Of a stretch of DNA of 64,000 nt, positions 16,514 to 26,402 are shown piece by piece. The stretch comes from Acidovorax kalamii (GTDB lineage: Bacteria; Pseudomonadota; Gammaproteobacteria; Burkholderiales; Burkholderiaceae_C), in assembly GCF_002245625.1 (NCBI RefSeq), contig NZ_NOIG01000012.1, positions 186,001 to 250,000 of the forward strand, written 5' to 3'. The first letter of the stretch is position 1. Each line of letters starts with the position of its first letter. The notes under the pieces were generated by a model. It searched no databases and was not told the DNA's origin. It saw only the letters and a program-made list of their open reading frames with translations. The position numbers were made by a program, and so were the translations under genes.

Positions 16514-17503
16514 CTAAGCAGCCCCGCGCCCTTTCTGGCTCTCGAAGTAGACCACCTTGCGCGCGCGCATCACGTCGCCCAGCGGGCGGTGCGCAGCCAG
16601 GGCCTGCCAGGGGTCGAACACGGCAGCTTCGACCTGCGCGGCCAGTGTGGGGTCGGCTGCTGGATCTTGGCGGGGCAAGGTCAGCCGGGCCACAGTGGTG
16701 TAGGGCGTGGGCCAGTCCACGCTGGCGTCTTCAATGGGGGTGGTGGCTTCGTCCACAAAGGGCTGCAGTTGCAGGTCCCACACCAGATCCTGCTGGCGCA
16801 GGCGGGCCGAAAACTCGGCGTTCCAGTCGTCCTGCACCTGGGTGACCGGCGCGCCGTTGGAGGCATGGGGCACCAGGCGGACACGCACCGCATACGGCCC
16901 GCACGCAATGGGCGCCGCACTGTGCACGGCATGTGCAGCAAAGCCGCCGAAGGGTCGGCCGAAAGTCTTGACCGTCTTGGCGATCTGCCTGGCGGCCCCC
17001 AGCAGCCCGTGGCGCCGCACCAGGAACTTGATCAGCGCGCCGCCCCCATGCGATGCCGCCACCACAAAGTCCACAAACTCGCCACTCTGGGGAAAGGCAA
17101 ACTTCTCCTGGTTGATGAGCAGAAAGTCCTGGCTTTTGGCGGGCCCGTTGCCCAGGGCGGAATCGCCCTGCACGCCCAGCACACTGAAGGCAAAGCCCCG
17201 GATGTCCGGCTTGCGGTCGGAGGTGGTGTCCATGCCACCGTTGCTCAGCCGCACCCGCACTTCGTACGACCCGGGCTGGGCAAACAGCCCCTGGGCCGCA
17301 AACGCGGGCAGATCGCCCAGCACCTCCAGCTGGCCCCGGGCGGCCGTAAGCTGCTTGCGGTGCAGGCCCCGCCCCTTGCCGTATTTTTGCGACTTGCGTG
17401 CCTGCAACTCGGCAAACTGGCGCGCATACCCGGCAAAGCGCTGCGCTTCATCGGGAGCCACCACTTCTTTCCAGCCGGTGCTGGGGGTGTAGCGTGTGTC
17501 CAT
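16514..17503 (-). CDS. Catalase-family heme protein (small type)
   Basis: A 329-residue protein with the catalase-fold pattern of the small, often uncharacterised catalase-like (SrpA-related) family: Arg-Gly-Leu-His-Arg-Lys-Gln at about 46-52 in place of the usual Arg-x-His-Ala-Lys-Gly, then Val-Arg-Leu-Ser-Asn-Gly-Gly, Asp-Ile-Arg-Gly-Phe-Ala, and Gln-Asp-Phe-Leu-Leu-Ile-Asn. True catalases are about 480 residues or more, so peroxide dismutation is not assured. The ATG at 17503 is chosen because GAGAGGTGG lies just upstream; the frame opens 24 codons earlier without such a site. No signal peptide is seen. Confidence 0.8.
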   Translation of the reverse strand: MDTRYTPSTGWKEVVAPDEAQRFAGYARQFAELQARKSQKYGKGRGLHRKQLTAARGQLEVLGDLPAFAAQGLFAQPGSYEVRVRLSNGGMDTTSDRKPDIRGFAFSVLGVQGDSALGNGPAKSQDFLLINQEKFAFPQSGEFVDFVVAASHGGGALIKFLVRRHGLLGAARQIAKTVKTFGRPFGGFAAHAVHSAAPIACGPYAVRVRLVPHASNGAPVTQVQDDWNAEFSARLRQQDLVWDLQLQPFVDEATTPIEDASVDWPTPYTTVARLTLPRQDPAADPTLAAQVEAAVFDPWQALAAHRPLGDVMRARKVVYFESQKGRGAA

Positions 17504-17579
17504 GGGCCACCTCTCGTTTGAAAGCCAGCGCGCATGGTAGCGCGCCGCACCCCAAACCGGCACCCCTTCAGCCAATCCG

Positions 17580-18692
17580 CTACGGGCTCAAAAATCGGTA
17601 CACGATGGCCCCCTGCACCTCCTCGCCGGGTGCGAGCCACCGCACCGGAAAGGCGCGGTGGTTGGGCGCATCGGGGTACTCCATGGGCTCCAGGCAGATG
17701 CCGTCGCCCGGCTGCCAGAGCCAGCCACCCGGTCCTTCCCCACGCCCCAGGTCCCGCGCGGGGTCTGCCTTGAGGCCATGGCCTGCGTACACCTGCACGC
17801 CGGGCGCGGTGCTCCAGACCTCCATGGCGCGGCCACTCACCGGCTCGCTGAGCAGCGCGGCCAGGCGCAGGCCGGGTGGGGTGGTGGATGCAGCCGGGGC
17901 GGCGCGGGATGTGCCCGGTTCATCCAGCACGAGGTAATGGTCCAGCCCACCGGCCAAGGCCAGTTGCTCATGGGGCGTTGCGATGGCATCCGCCACACGG
18001 CGGGCCTGGCGGAAGTCGAACGGCGTGCCCGGCACACCTGCCAGCGCGCCGGTTGGGCACACATCGGCGGCCAGTGGCACATAGCGGCTGGCTGGCACCT
18101 GCAGGCTGTGGCCGTGGGTGCTGCCCCTGCCGGCCAGATTGAAGAACGCATGTCCCGTCAGGTTGAGCACCGTGGGCGCACGCAAGGCCTGGGCCGTCCA
18201 GGCCATGTGCAGCGCGTTGTCGGCCGTGACTTGCAGGTGCAGCTGCACATGCACATCACCCGGTACACCGTCGTCTTCGGTGCGAAAAGTGTGGCTCAGG
18301 GTGAGCGCATCGGCCTGCACGCCATCCACCGCAAACACCTGAAAGCGGCTGCCGCGCGGCCCACCGTGGTGGTGGTGTGGGCCGCTGTTGGTGGGCAGCT
18401 GCAGGTGTGAGCCATCGGACAGGGTGAGCGTGCCTGCACGCAACCGCCCGGCCCAGCGCCCGATCAATGCGCCCATGGAGAGTTGACCATCCAGATAGCC
18501 TTGCAGGCTGTCATAGCCCAGGGCCACATCGACCAGACCGCCCTGCCCATCAGGCACCGCCACCTGCACCAGGCGGGCTCCGTAGTTGCTCACAGCCACC
18601 TGCAAGCCGCCCGTGCCGTGCAGGGTAAACAAATCGGTGCGCTGGCCATGCAGGTCGCGCTGGAATGCCTCGCGGGAGAGTGTGTAAGCCAT
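17580..18692 (-). CDS. galM: Aldose 1-epimerase (mutarotase)
   Basis: A 370-residue enzyme that interconverts alpha and beta anomers of hexoses. Family landmarks are the substrate-binding His run (Gly-Pro-His-His-His-His-Gly-Gly), His-Ala-Phe-Phe-Asn-Leu-Ala-Gly, Asp-His-Tyr-Leu-Val-Leu, and the catalytic Glu in Cys-Leu-Glu-Pro-Met-Glu-Tyr-Pro-Asp-Ala-Pro-Asn. It lies 9 bases downstream of an EamA transporter and probably shares its transcript. Presence near the uronate cluster suggests sugar use, but the two are separated by a stem-loop and a repeat. Confidence 0.92.
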   Translation of the reverse strand: MAYTLSREAFQRDLHGQRTDLFTLHGTGGLQVAVSNYGARLVQVAVPDGQGGLVDVALGYDSLQGYLDGQLSMGALIGRWAGRLRAGTLTLSDGSHLQLPTNSGPHHHHGGPRGSRFQVFAVDGVQADALTLSHTFRTEDDGVPGDVHVQLHLQVTADNALHMAWTAQALRAPTVLNLTGHAFFNLAGRGSTHGHSLQVPASRYVPLAADVCPTGALAGVPGTPFDFRQARRVADAIATPHEQLALAGGLDHYLVLDEPGTSRAAPAASTTPPGLRLAALLSEPVSGRAMEVWSTAPGVQVYAGHGLKADPARDLGRGEGPGGWLWQPGDGICLEPMEYPDAPNHRAFPVRWLAPGEEVQGAIVYRFLSP

Positions 18693-18701
18693 GCGCCGAG
18701 T

Positions 18702-19631
18702 CTATTTCGTGGGGCTGGCTGCGTCGCGCGTGACCAGCCAGATGCCCCCGCACACCAGCACCAGGGCCAGCAGGTTCTTCCACTCCAGCAGCGCTTCGCC
18801 CAGGAACAGTGCTGACAGCGCCGCGCCAAAGATCGGCACCGTGAAGTTGAACACCGTGACCTGGCTCACGCGGTTGTGCTTGAGCAAGATGCTCCACAGC
18901 GAGAAAGCGGCCGACGACAGCAGCGCCAGGTACACCAGCAGCAAGGCCGAGCCCCAGGTGAAGCCCGTGAGCGCGCCGCCCAGGCCCCAACCGATGGCCA
19001 ACAGCGCCGCGCCGCCGATGCTCAGCTGCCACCCCGTCATCACCACCGAGTCCATGCGCTGCGACACCTGCTTGCCGTAGATGCTGGCCGCAGCCAGCAC
19101 CAACGCAGCGATCACCACAAAGCCTTCGCCCAGCAGCGTGAAGTCCAGGTCCAGCGTGCCGCGCCCCAGGTTCACCACCATCACGCCCGCAAAGCCCACC
19201 AGGCAGCCCCACAGCTTGGCGTGGCTCAGGCGGTCGTTGTGGTAGACCCAGTGCGCAAGCAGCACGCTGAAAAACGTACCGGTGGCATTCATGATGGAGC
19301 CCTTGACGCCCGTGGTGTACGCGAGGCCCACGTAGAAAAAAACGTACTGCAGCGTGGTCTGCGCCAGGCCCAACACCACCAGCTGCCGCCCGGCCATAAA
19401 GCCCAGCCCCCCGATGGCCTTGCGCGTAGCTGCTGCCCAGGCCAGCAGGATCAGCCCCGCGCCCAGAAAGCGCCAGCCTGCAAACACCAGCTGCGTGGGA
19501 ATGTCATTGCGGGCGATGCCGAACCAGGCGTAGCCGGTCTTGATAGCAGGGTAGGAGCTGCCCCAGAGCAGGCAACACAGCAGCGCCAGCGCGATGACGA
19601 CCCTGGGGTCGGAAAAACGGGGATGTCCCAT
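18702..19631 (-). CDS. EamA/DMT-family transporter
   Basis: A 309-residue inner-membrane protein with about ten hydrophobic segments in two repeats. The first repeat carries Leu-Leu-Trp-Gly-Ser-Ser-Tyr-Pro-Ala-Ile-Lys, typical of drug/metabolite-superfamily permeases, and the second ends Phe-Leu-Gly-Glu-Ala-Leu-Leu-Glu-Trp. The substrate is not known. It is transcribed with galM, so export or uptake of a sugar-related metabolite is possible, but family members carry many substrates. Confidence 0.88.
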   Translation of the reverse strand: MGHPRFSDPRVVIALALLCCLLWGSSYPAIKTGYAWFGIARNDIPTQLVFAGWRFLGAGLILLAWAAATRKAIGGLGFMAGRQLVVLGLAQTTLQYVFFYVGLAYTTGVKGSIMNATGTFFSVLLAHWVYHNDRLSHAKLWGCLVGFAGVMVVNLGRGTLDLDFTLLGEGFVVIAALVLAAASIYGKQVSQRMDSVVMTGWQLSIGGAALLAIGWGLGGALTGFTWGSALLLVYLALLSSAAFSLWSILLKHNRVSQVTVFNFTVPIFGAALSALFLGEALLEWKNLLALVLVCGGIWLVTRDAASPTK

Positions 19632-19656
19632 GTGAGTTCTTGGTTTCTCTAGTGAA

Positions 19657-19680
19657 ACAGCCCGTGCAAAGACGGGCTGT
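19657..19680 (-). terminator. GC-rich stem-loop between garD and EamA gene
   Basis: A perfect 9-base stem ACAGCCCGT/ACGGGCTGT with a 6-base loop, followed on the minus strand by TTTC. It would end transcripts from the garD direction, though the U-tract is weak and it lies 240 bases beyond garD. Confidence 0.5.
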
Positions 19681-19681
19681 G

Positions 19682-19915
19682 AGGGGGAGGTTTGCAGCCC
19701 CAGGACGCAGCCTGCAAGGCCACCGTTTCAGTGATCCGTTGCGCTACGCGCCACCACCAACGCATGCGAAGGGCGCGGCCCAGGCGAGGGCAGCCGCGCA
19801 AGGGCCGCCCCACCGCGGATGCGGCGCTTTGCTTGTGTGCGCTGGCTGCGTCCCCCTACCGTGGCGCGCAGCGCGTAGATAGAGGGGGAAGGCGCGAAGC
19901 GACTCAGGGGGTGTC
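19682..19915. repeat. Non-coding interspersed repeat with complementary CCCCCT/AGGGGG ends
   Basis: No gene is seen here. The segment contains GTCCCCCT at about 19850 and AGGGGGAAGGCGCGAAGCGA followed by CTCAGGGGG at 19882-19910, which can pair. From memory this sequence type recurs between genes in Comamonadaceae; I cannot verify copy number from one window. Confidence 0.4.
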
Positions 19916-19918
19916 ACT

Positions 19919-21493
19919 TCAGGTCACCGGTGCGGGGTTGAACAGCACCAGCGCGTTGTGCAGCTTCCACTGCTCCGCCCAGGTCTTCTTGCGGCCGCTG
20001 GCCACGTCGAGCAGCAGGTGGAACATCTCCCAGCCCAGCTCTTCGATGGTGGCCTCGCCGTCGGCGATCTTGCCCGCGTTGATGTCCATCAGGTCATGCC
20101 AGCGGCGGGCCAGGTCGGTGCGCGTGGCCACCTTGACCACCGGGCATTCGGCCAGGCCATAGGGCGTGCCCCGGCCGGTGGTGAACACATGCAGGTTCAT
20201 GCCCGCAGCCAGCTGCAGCGTGCCGCAGATGAAGTCGCTGGCGGGCGTGGCGGCGTACACCAGGCCGCGCTGGTCGCGGCGCAGTTTCTCGCCCGGGGCC
20301 AGCACGTGCGCGATGGGCGCGGTGCCGCTCTTGATGATGGAGCCCATGGCCTTCTCGGCGATGTTGGACAGGCCGCCCGCCTTGTTGCCCGGCGTGGTGT
20401 TGGCCGCGCGGTCCACGCGGCCGCGGTCCAGGTAGCGGTCGTACCAGCCCAGTTCGCGAACGATGGCATCGGCCACCTCGGGCTTGGCGGCGCGGCTGGT
20501 GAGCTGCTCCACGGCGTCGCGCACCTCGGTGTTCTCGCTGAACATCACCGTGGCGCCCGCGCGCACCAGCAGGTCGGCGCAGAAGCCCACGGCCGGGTTG
20601 GCGGTGACGCCCGAGAACGCGTCGCTGCCACCGCACTGCACACCCAGCACCAGCTCGCTGGCAGGGATGGTCTCGCGGCGGCGCGCATTCAGGCGCTCCA
20701 GGTGGGGCCGCGCGCTTTGCACAATGTGGTCGAGCATGGACATGAAGCCCACATGCTCGTCGGCCTGCAGGCACACCGTCTCGGGGCCCAGCGCCGCGTC
20801 GCGCTCGTCGGTGATGGGAAAGCTGCCCGGGGGCAGCAGGCGGTCGGGCTGCAGCTTTTCGCAACCCAGGCTCACCACCATGACCTCGCCGCCAAAGTTG
20901 GGGTTGAGGCTGATGTTGCGCAGTGTGCGGATGGGGATGATGGCATCGGGTGCATCAATGGCCACGCCGCAGCCGTAGGTGTGCTCCAGGCCGATCACAT
21001 CGTCCACATGGGGAAACAAAGGCAACAGCTCGGCCTTGATGCGGCGCACGGCCTGCGCCACCACACCGGCCACACACTGCACGGTGGTGGTGATGGCCAG
21101 GATGTTGCGCGTGCCCACCGAGCCATCGGCGTTGCGATAGCCCTCGAAGGTGTAGCCCGTCAGGGGTTCAAGCACCGGCGGTTGCACCGTGGCCATGGGC
21201 AGCCCCTCCAGCGCGCGGGCCGATGGCATCTGCAGCAGGCGCTCGTGCACCCAGCTTCCCGCCGGGATGTCTTTCAGCGCATAGCCAATGGGCACGTTGT
21301 AGCGGCGCACCACGCCGCCTTCGGGAATGTCCACGAGTGCCACCTTGTGGCCCTGGGGCACCTTGTCGCGAAGGGCCATGCCTGCGCCGGGCACACTGGC
21401 AGGCAGCACGGTGCCAACGGGCAGGCCGCCGTCGTTGGCCACAATGGCCACGTTGTCCTCCGCATGCATGCGGATGGTGAGAGGTAGAGACAT
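19919..21493 (-). CDS. garD: Galactarate dehydratase (UxaA/GarD family)
   Basis: A 524-residue enzyme, equal in length to E. coli GarD (about 523), that dehydrates galactarate to 5-keto-4-deoxyglucarate. The N-terminal SAF domain spans about 1-95; the large domain has Gly-Thr-Arg-Asn-Ile-Leu-Ala-Ile, Glu-His-Thr-Tyr-Gly-Cys-Gly, [11 protein letters not shown] and Thr-Thr-Gly-Arg-Gly-Thr. It is the last gene of a minus-strand operon that also encodes a TRAP transporter, a lactonase and uronate dehydrogenase, which fits conversion of hexuronate to aldarate and onward. Altronate dehydratase is the alternative but fits the context less well. Confidence 0.88.
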   Translation of the reverse strand: MSLPLTIRMHAEDNVAIVANDGGLPVGTVLPASVPGAGMALRDKVPQGHKVALVDIPEGGVVRRYNVPIGYALKDIPAGSWVHERLLQMPSARALEGLPMATVQPPVLEPLTGYTFEGYRNADGSVGTRNILAITTTVQCVAGVVAQAVRRIKAELLPLFPHVDDVIGLEHTYGCGVAIDAPDAIIPIRTLRNISLNPNFGGEVMVVSLGCEKLQPDRLLPPGSFPITDERDAALGPETVCLQADEHVGFMSMLDHIVQSARPHLERLNARRRETIPASELVLGVQCGGSDAFSGVTANPAVGFCADLLVRAGATVMFSENTEVRDAVEQLTSRAAKPEVADAIVRELGWYDRYLDRGRVDRAANTTPGNKAGGLSNIAEKAMGSIIKSGTAPIAHVLAPGEKLRRDQRGLVYAATPASDFICGTLQLAAGMNLHVFTTGRGTPYGLAECPVVKVATRTDLARRWHDLMDINAGKIADGEATIEELGWEMFHLLLDVASGRKKTWAEQWKLHNALVLFNPAPVT

Positions 21494-21533
21494 CAGGGGG
21501 TCCGTTGGGTGGGGGCGCTGTTCGGCATCCGGT

Positions 21534-22826
21534 TCAACCGCCAGCCTTGAGCACCAGATCGGGCAGCCACATCGAGAACGATGGTACGTAGGTCACCAGC
21601 ATCAAGGCGACGATGAGCGCGCCATAGAACGGCCAGATCGTGCGCATGACCGACCCCACGGAAATGCCCGCAATCGTGCACCCCAGGAACTGGGTGGTCC
21701 CCACCGGCGGTGTGTTGAGGCCCAGCGCGCAGTTGATCAGGATCACGATGCCAAACTGTTCTGTGGTCATGCCGAACTGCTGGCAAATCGGCAGAAAAAT
21801 GGGGGTGCAGATCAGGATGGTTGCGGCCATGTCCAGGAACGTCCCGAGGATGAACAGGATCAGGTTCACGCACAGGAAAATGACCCACGGGGTGGTGCTC
21901 ATGGAACGCAGCGCCTCCGCAGTCAGCTCGGCCACGCCATACAGGCCGATCAGGTAGCCGAACATGGACGAGATGCCGATCAGGAGCAGAACGGTGCCTG
22001 TGGTTTTGACCGCCTTGGCCGCAGCCTTGAGGAACTGGTCCTTTGTCAGGCGGCGGTACACCAGCGCGGACAGAAACAGCGCCCACAACACGGCAACCGC
22101 CGCAGACTCCGTTGCCGTGAAAGCACCAGAGAGGATGCCCGCAATGATGATGAAGACCACGGCCAGCCCCGGCACAGAGGCCTTGAAGGAGATCCACACG
22201 ATCTCCCAGCCAGGGAATTTTCCTGCGGGGTATCCGCGCTTGACGGCCACCAGGTAGGCCGCGAGCAGGTTGCAAATGGTGAGCAAAAGGGCAGGCACGA
22301 TGCCCGCAAGAATCAGCGCGGCGATGCTCACCTTGCCACCAGCAGCGAGCGCAAAGATGATGAGGTTGTGCGAGGTGGGCATGAGTGCCCCCACCAGCGA
22401 TGCGTGGGTCGTCACGTTGACCGCGTAGTCCGCGTGGTAGCCCTCCTTCTTCATCTGGGGAATCAGTACAGCCCCCATGGCCGAAACGTCTGCCACTGGC
22501 GAACCCGACACTCCACCAAACAGGGTGCAGGCCACCACGTTGCTCATGCCCAGCCCGCCGCGCACATGCCCCACCAGGCTCTTGGCGAACGTGACGATGC
22601 GGTCGGCGATGCCGCCGTACATCATGATTTCGCCCGCAAAAATAAAGAAGGGGATCGCCAGAAACGAGAACGGGTTCATGCCCGAAATCATTTGCTGGAA
22701 GCCCACGGCCAGCGGCAACCCCTCGTAAAGAATGGTGGCCAGAGAAGACAGGCCGATAGAAAACGCCACGGGCACGCCCAGCAGCAGCAACAGCGTGAAC
22801 GTCACGCACAGAATGGTCAATGCCAT
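21534..22826 (-). CDS. dctM: TRAP transporter large permease
   Basis: A 430-residue inner-membrane protein of about 12-13 segments, the DctM subunit that carries solute with sodium in tripartite ATP-independent transporters. Typical motifs are [10 protein letters not shown], [10 protein letters not shown] and Leu-Gly-Leu-Asn-Thr-Pro-Pro-Val-Gly. It is followed by garD after 40 bases and preceded by dctQ. Context suggests import of galacturonate, glucuronate or the matching aldarates. Confidence 0.94.
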   Translation of the reverse strand: MALTILCVTFTLLLLLGVPVAFSIGLSSLATILYEGLPLAVGFQQMISGMNPFSFLAIPFFIFAGEIMMYGGIADRIVTFAKSLVGHVRGGLGMSNVVACTLFGGVSGSPVADVSAMGAVLIPQMKKEGYHADYAVNVTTHASLVGALMPTSHNLIIFALAAGGKVSIAALILAGIVPALLLTICNLLAAYLVAVKRGYPAGKFPGWEIVWISFKASVPGLAVVFIIIAGILSGAFTATESAAVAVLWALFLSALVYRRLTKDQFLKAAAKAVKTTGTVLLLIGISSMFGYLIGLYGVAELTAEALRSMSTTPWVIFLCVNLILFILGTFLDMAATILICTPIFLPICQQFGMTTEQFGIVILINCALGLNTPPVGTTQFLGCTIAGISVGSVMRTIWPFYGALIVALMLVTYVPSFSMWLPDLVLKAGG

Positions 22827-22867
22827 GATGAAAGTCTCACTAGGTCTCTGGGATCGGAACAGTCAGC

Positions 22868-23365
22868 TCAGTGCCAGGCGGGCTCGACTTCGGTGCCGCG
22901 CATCAGGGCAATGACGTGTTCCAGCGAAAACAGTGAGACCAGCACGCCAGCGATCGCTGGCGGCACGTACTTGAAGGCCTCGGAGATACCGAGGGTTGGA
23001 ATTTTGTAACCCATGACCGACTCGGCCAACACACCGCAGTTCCAGGCCATCACCAGGCCAAAAACGAGCACCAGAAAGTGGATGAGAATTTCCATTTTCA
23101 GGCGGAGCCATTCGGGTGCCAGCACCAGGAACGACTCCAGGCCAATGTGCCCGGCATCCCGCACGCCCACCGCCATGCCGAGCATGGTCACATAGAGCAC
23201 CAGCAGCACCGCACCGCTTTCTGCCCAGGTCGGTGTGTCATTGAAGATGTAGCGGCCAATGACCTGGTAAAGCACGGCCAGCACCAGCAGCACCATGCCG
23301 GCAACGCCGATTTGCAGGCACGTACGTGCAATCAATGCGCACATGCGCGAATACAGCTTGAACAT
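22868..23365 (-). CDS. dctQ: TRAP transporter small permease
   Basis: A 165-residue protein with four hydrophobic segments and the DctQ-family signature Trp-Ala-Glu-Ser-Gly followed by Gly-Val-Arg-Asp-Ala-Gly-His-Ile-Gly. It forms the membrane complex with DctM and docks the periplasmic binding protein. It lies 41 bases upstream of dctM and 152 bases downstream of dctP in the same direction. Confidence 0.92.
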   Translation of the reverse strand: MFKLYSRMCALIARTCLQIGVAGMVLLVLAVLYQVIGRYIFNDTPTWAESGAVLLVLYVTMLGMAVGVRDAGHIGLESFLVLAPEWLRLKMEILIHFLVLVFGLVMAWNCGVLAESVMGYKIPTLGISEAFKYVPPAIAGVLVSLFSLEHVIALMRGTEVEPAWH

Positions 23366-23517
23366 TCAATTCACTCACATGCAGCCCGGCGGCGGCAGCG
23401 CCTGCCCGGGTTTTCACCGGGTTTGCGCTGACCACTCAGGGCCTGGGGGACTTCTTGGAACCGGTTCACGGTCTCGCCGGGGATCGCCGCGCGCCTCGGG
23501 AGACTGTGAACAGGTAC

Positions 23518-24495
23518 TTACTTGACAGCATCAATGCGCTTGACCATGTCCTGCAGCTTGGGGTCCTTCAGGAACTTGTCGTACACAGGTTTCATCGCTG
23601 TCTTGAAAGGGGCTTTGTCCACTTCAATGATCTCGGCACCACCGGCCTTCACGATGGCCAGGGATTTCTCCTCGCGCTCATCCCACAGCTTGCGCATGTA
23701 GACAACCGACTCTTTGGCCGCCGTGCGAATCGCCTTTTGCTCATCGGCGCTGAGCTTGTCCCACACACGCTTGGAGAACAACAGAATCTCTGGTGCCATG
23801 GAGTGCTCGGTCTTGTTGAAGTACTTGGCCACTTCGAAGTGGCGCGAGCTTTCGTAGCTGGGGTAGTTGTTTTCGGCAGCGTCCACGAGACTGGTCTTCA
23901 GTGCGGTGTAGACCTCGCCAAACGGCATGGGTGTGGCATTGGCCCCCATGGCTTCGAGCAAGGACACCCACAGATCGCTTTGCTGCACACGCACCTTCAA
24001 GCCCTTGACATCGGCCAGCGTCTTGATCGGCCGCTTGGCTGTGTAGATGGAGCGGGCGCCGCTGTCATAGAACGCCAGGCCCACGAAGCCCTGGGTCTCA
24101 CAGTCCTTCAGGATCTCGTCGCCGATGGCACCGTCGAGCACCTTGCGCATGTGTTCCTTGTCGCGGAACAGGAACGGCATGGTGGGCACCATGGTGGCAG
24201 GGCAGATGTTGTTCATGGGCGCAACGTTCACGCGCGTCATGGCAATCGCACCCAGCTTGGTCTGCTCGATGGTGTCCTTCTCGATGCCCAGGGAGCCCTT
24301 GGCATACACCTTGATGCTGTGCTTGCCCCCCGTGGCCTTGGACAGCGCTTCGCCCATGTGGCGCACGGCCAGCACGGTGGGGTAGTCCTCGGGGTGGATG
24401 TCCGACGAGCGGAATTCGGTGGCCTGCGCGGCCAGGCCGCCGAGCAGCAGGCCCGCAGCCAGAGCGACGCGGCCGAACAAATGGGGGATCTTCAT
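23518..24495 (-). CDS. dctP: TRAP transporter periplasmic solute-binding protein
   Basis: A 325-residue exported protein. The ATG at 24495 has AGGAGA upstream and begins a 26-residue signal peptide ending Ala-Gln-Ala; the frame extends much further upstream but without support. The DctP fold is evident from Gly-Ser-Leu-Gly (68-71), the Arg of Leu-Lys-Val-Arg-Val-Gln-Gln-Ser that salt-bridges carboxylate ligands, and [11 protein letters not shown]. The conserved Arg implies an acidic ligand, consistent with uronates. It is encoded in the same operon as dctQM, the lactonase and udh. Confidence 0.93.
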   Translation of the reverse strand: MKIPHLFGRVALAAGLLLGGLAAQATEFRSSDIHPEDYPTVLAVRHMGEALSKATGGKHSIKVYAKGSLGIEKDTIEQTKLGAIAMTRVNVAPMNNICPATMVPTMPFLFRDKEHMRKVLDGAIGDEILKDCETQGFVGLAFYDSGARSIYTAKRPIKTLADVKGLKVRVQQSDLWVSLLEAMGANATPMPFGEVYTALKTSLVDAAENNYPSYESSRHFEVAKYFNKTEHSMAPEILLFSKRVWDKLSADEQKAIRTAAKESVVYMRKLWDEREEKSLAIVKAGGAEIIEVDKAPFKTAMKPVYDKFLKDPKLQDMVKRIDAVK

Positions 24496-24553
24496 GGTTG
24501 TCTCCTGGGTTGAACGTGTTGTGAATGGGGAGAGTTCCGAAGGCCTGTTGTCT

Positions 24554-25462
24554 TCAGGTGCTCCGGTAGGGTGTCTCTGGCAACCCCGCCACGCCGGGCC
24601 GGGTGGCAAAGATGGCGCCGCCGAGCGCCACGTCGTCGCCCTGGGGCTGCCCCGGGCGGATGGAAGTGATGAACAGCACATCCAGCCCCGGGCCGCCGAA
24701 GCTGCACATCGATGGCTTGCTGGTGGGCACGGCGATGGAGCGGTCCAGGCGGCCGTCGGGCGTGAAACGGTGCACCACACCGGCGTCGTTGCCACAGATC
24801 CAATAGCCGCCGTCGGCATCCACCGCACCGCCGTCGGGCCGACCGGGGAGCTCGCGCATGTCCACGAACAGCGAGCGCTCGCCCAACGTGCCATCGTCGT
24901 GCAGCGGAAGCTTCCAGATCTGCTGCACGCTCGGGTGGCTGTCGCTCAGGTACAGGGTCTTGCCATCGGGGCTGAAGCCCAGGCCGTTCTGCGTGACCAG
25001 GCCCTGCACCTGCGGTGCAGACAGGCCGCGCTGCGCATCCATGCGGTACAGGCTGCCAGCAGCCTGCGCGAGCGACATGTCGCGCACCATGGTGCCCGCC
25101 CAGAAACGACCCTGACGGTCGCAGCGCCCGTCGTTGAAGCGCATGCCGGGCTGGGGGTGGTCCACGCTGGCCAGCAGCGTGGCGGACAGCGTGCCGCCCA
25201 CCTGGGGCTGCAGGTGGAACACGCCGGTGTCCATGCCCGCGATGAGGCCGCCCGCCGCATGCAGGGCGATGCAGGCAGGGCGCTCTGCGGTGTCCCAGCT
25301 TTGTACGCGCTGGTCCGCAAAGCTGAAGCGGTGCAGCTTGCGGCCTTCGATGTCCACCCAGTAGAGCGCCTGCTCAGCAGGACTCCACACCGGGCTTTCG
25401 CCCACCTGGTCGCGGTGGTCGGGCAGCAGCAGGTCCATCTGAAGCTTCATCGGCGCGCTCAT
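24554..25462 (-). CDS. SMP-30/gluconolactonase-family lactonase
   Basis: A 302-residue six-bladed beta-propeller hydrolase. The metal site is indicated by Glu in Gly-Glu-Ser-Pro-Val-Trp near residue 18, Asn-Asp-Gly-Arg-Cys-Asp, the Asn of Thr-Gln-Asn-Gly-Leu, and Asp in Leu-Tyr-Leu-Ser-Asp-Ser. Its start overlaps the udh stop by 4 bases, so the enzyme is made together with the dehydrogenase whose lactone product (galactaro- or glucarolactone) it would open. The start could also be Met5. Confidence 0.9.
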   Translation of the reverse strand: MSAPMKLQMDLLLPDHRDQVGESPVWSPAEQALYWVDIEGRKLHRFSFADQRVQSWDTAERPACIALHAAGGLIAGMDTGVFHLQPQVGGTLSATLLASVDHPQPGMRFNDGRCDRQGRFWAGTMVRDMSLAQAAGSLYRMDAQRGLSAPQVQGLVTQNGLGFSPDGKTLYLSDSHPSVQQIWKLPLHDDGTLGERSLFVDMRELPGRPDGGAVDADGGYWICGNDAGVVHRFTPDGRLDRSIAVPTSKPSMCSFGGPGLDVLFITSIRPGQPQGDDVALGGAIFATRPGVAGLPETPYRST

Positions 25463-26277
25463 TCGAAAGGACCGGTGCGAACAAAAGGACCGCCCTGGTA
25501 GATCACGGCAGGATCGGTCATGTCGGGGTGTGGGTCGGCGGCTTCGACCTTGGCGCGGAAGGGCTCGGAGCTGTCCTCGGGCCGATAGCCTATGTGGCGC
25601 GCCAGGGTGTTATCCCACCAGGTGGTGGTGTTGTCGCCCATGCCATAAATGATGCTGTGCCCCACCACGGGGGCGGTGAGGCTGGCAACGACGAGGCGCT
25701 CCAGGTCGTCGTAGCTCATCCAGGTGGCCAGCATGCGGCGATTGCGCGGCTCGGGAAAGGATGAGCCTATGCGCAGGCACACGGTTTCGATGCCGTAACG
25801 GTCGAAGTAGAAGCGCGAGAGATCTTCGCCAAACGCCTTGGACACGCCATAGAGCCCATCAGGGCGCGCCGGGTCGCGCAGGCCGACCACCTCGTCCTGG
25901 CGATAAAAACCCGTGACATGGTTGGAGCTGGCAAACACCACCCGCTTGACGCCCTGCTTGCGTGCTGCTTCATACAGGTTGTAGACGCCGACGATGTTGG
26001 CCTGCAGGATGGGTTCCCAGGCCTGCTCGGTGGACACGCCACCGAGGTGCACCACGGCATCGACGCCCTCCAGTAGGCCGAGCACAGCGCCCGCATCTTC
26101 AAGGCGTGCGGGGCGCAGCTCCTCTCCAGCGCCTTCATCGCCCAGGTTCGCGATGTCCGACAGGCGCAAGGTGGTGCAGTAGGCCTTCAGCCGGGTGCGC
26201 AGCTCCTGGCCCAGGCCTCCGGCTGCTCCGGTCAGCAGCAGGCGTTGAAAGCGGAGGGGCGTCGGATGGCAAGGCAT
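25459..26277 (-). CDS. udh: Uronate dehydrogenase (NAD-dependent SDR)
   Basis: A 272-residue short-chain dehydrogenase that oxidises galacturonate or glucuronate to the aldaro-lactone with NAD. It shows Thr-Gly-Ala-Ala-Gly-Gly-Leu-Gly near 15-22, Ser-Ser-Asn-His, and the catalytic Tyr-Gly-Val-Ser-Lys. The ATG at 26277 is chosen because earlier in-frame Met codons fall at or beyond the operator at 26337. A generic NAD epimerase call is possible, but the length, the Ser-Ser-Asn-His-x-x-Gly-Phe-Tyr motif and the operon partners fit Udh. Confidence 0.9.
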   Translation of the reverse strand: MPCHPTPLRFQRLLLTGAAGGLGQELRTRLKAYCTTLRLSDIANLGDEGAGEELRPARLEDAGAVLGLLEGVDAVVHLGGVSTEQAWEPILQANIVGVYNLYEAARKQGVKRVVFASSNHVTGFYRQDEVVGLRDPARPDGLYGVSKAFGEDLSRFYFDRYGIETVCLRIGSSFPEPRNRRMLATWMSYDDLERLVVASLTAPVVGHSIIYGMGDNTTTWWDNTLARHIGYRPEDSSEPFRAKVEAADPHPDMTDPAVIYQGGPFVRTGPFE

Positions 26278-26317
26278 GGCGGTTACAAAAGCAGAGGTTC
26301 TTGGTACAGTGGCAGCA

Positions 26318-26349
26318 CATTTGTTGAACGTCATCAGTTGTCGTACAAC
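26318..26349. promoter_or_regulatory. Probable GntR/FadR-type operator upstream of udh operon
   Basis: Palindrome GTTGTCGTACAAC at 26337-26349, with an additional GTTGAACGTCATC half-site just before it. Elements GTCATC and CGTACAAC recur in the operator before the aldehyde dehydrogenase gene. It lies between the divergent udh and gntR-type genes. Confidence 0.6.
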
Positions 26350-26402
26350 GAAGTGCAATGTACTGCTTCTGCCCCCGGCGCCCCATAGGGATAACACCAA
26401 GA

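Noticed and set aside
23405-23421. CCCGG/CCGGG stem as dctP terminator
   Set aside because: Only a 5-base stem with no following T-run on the minus strand, so not annotated.
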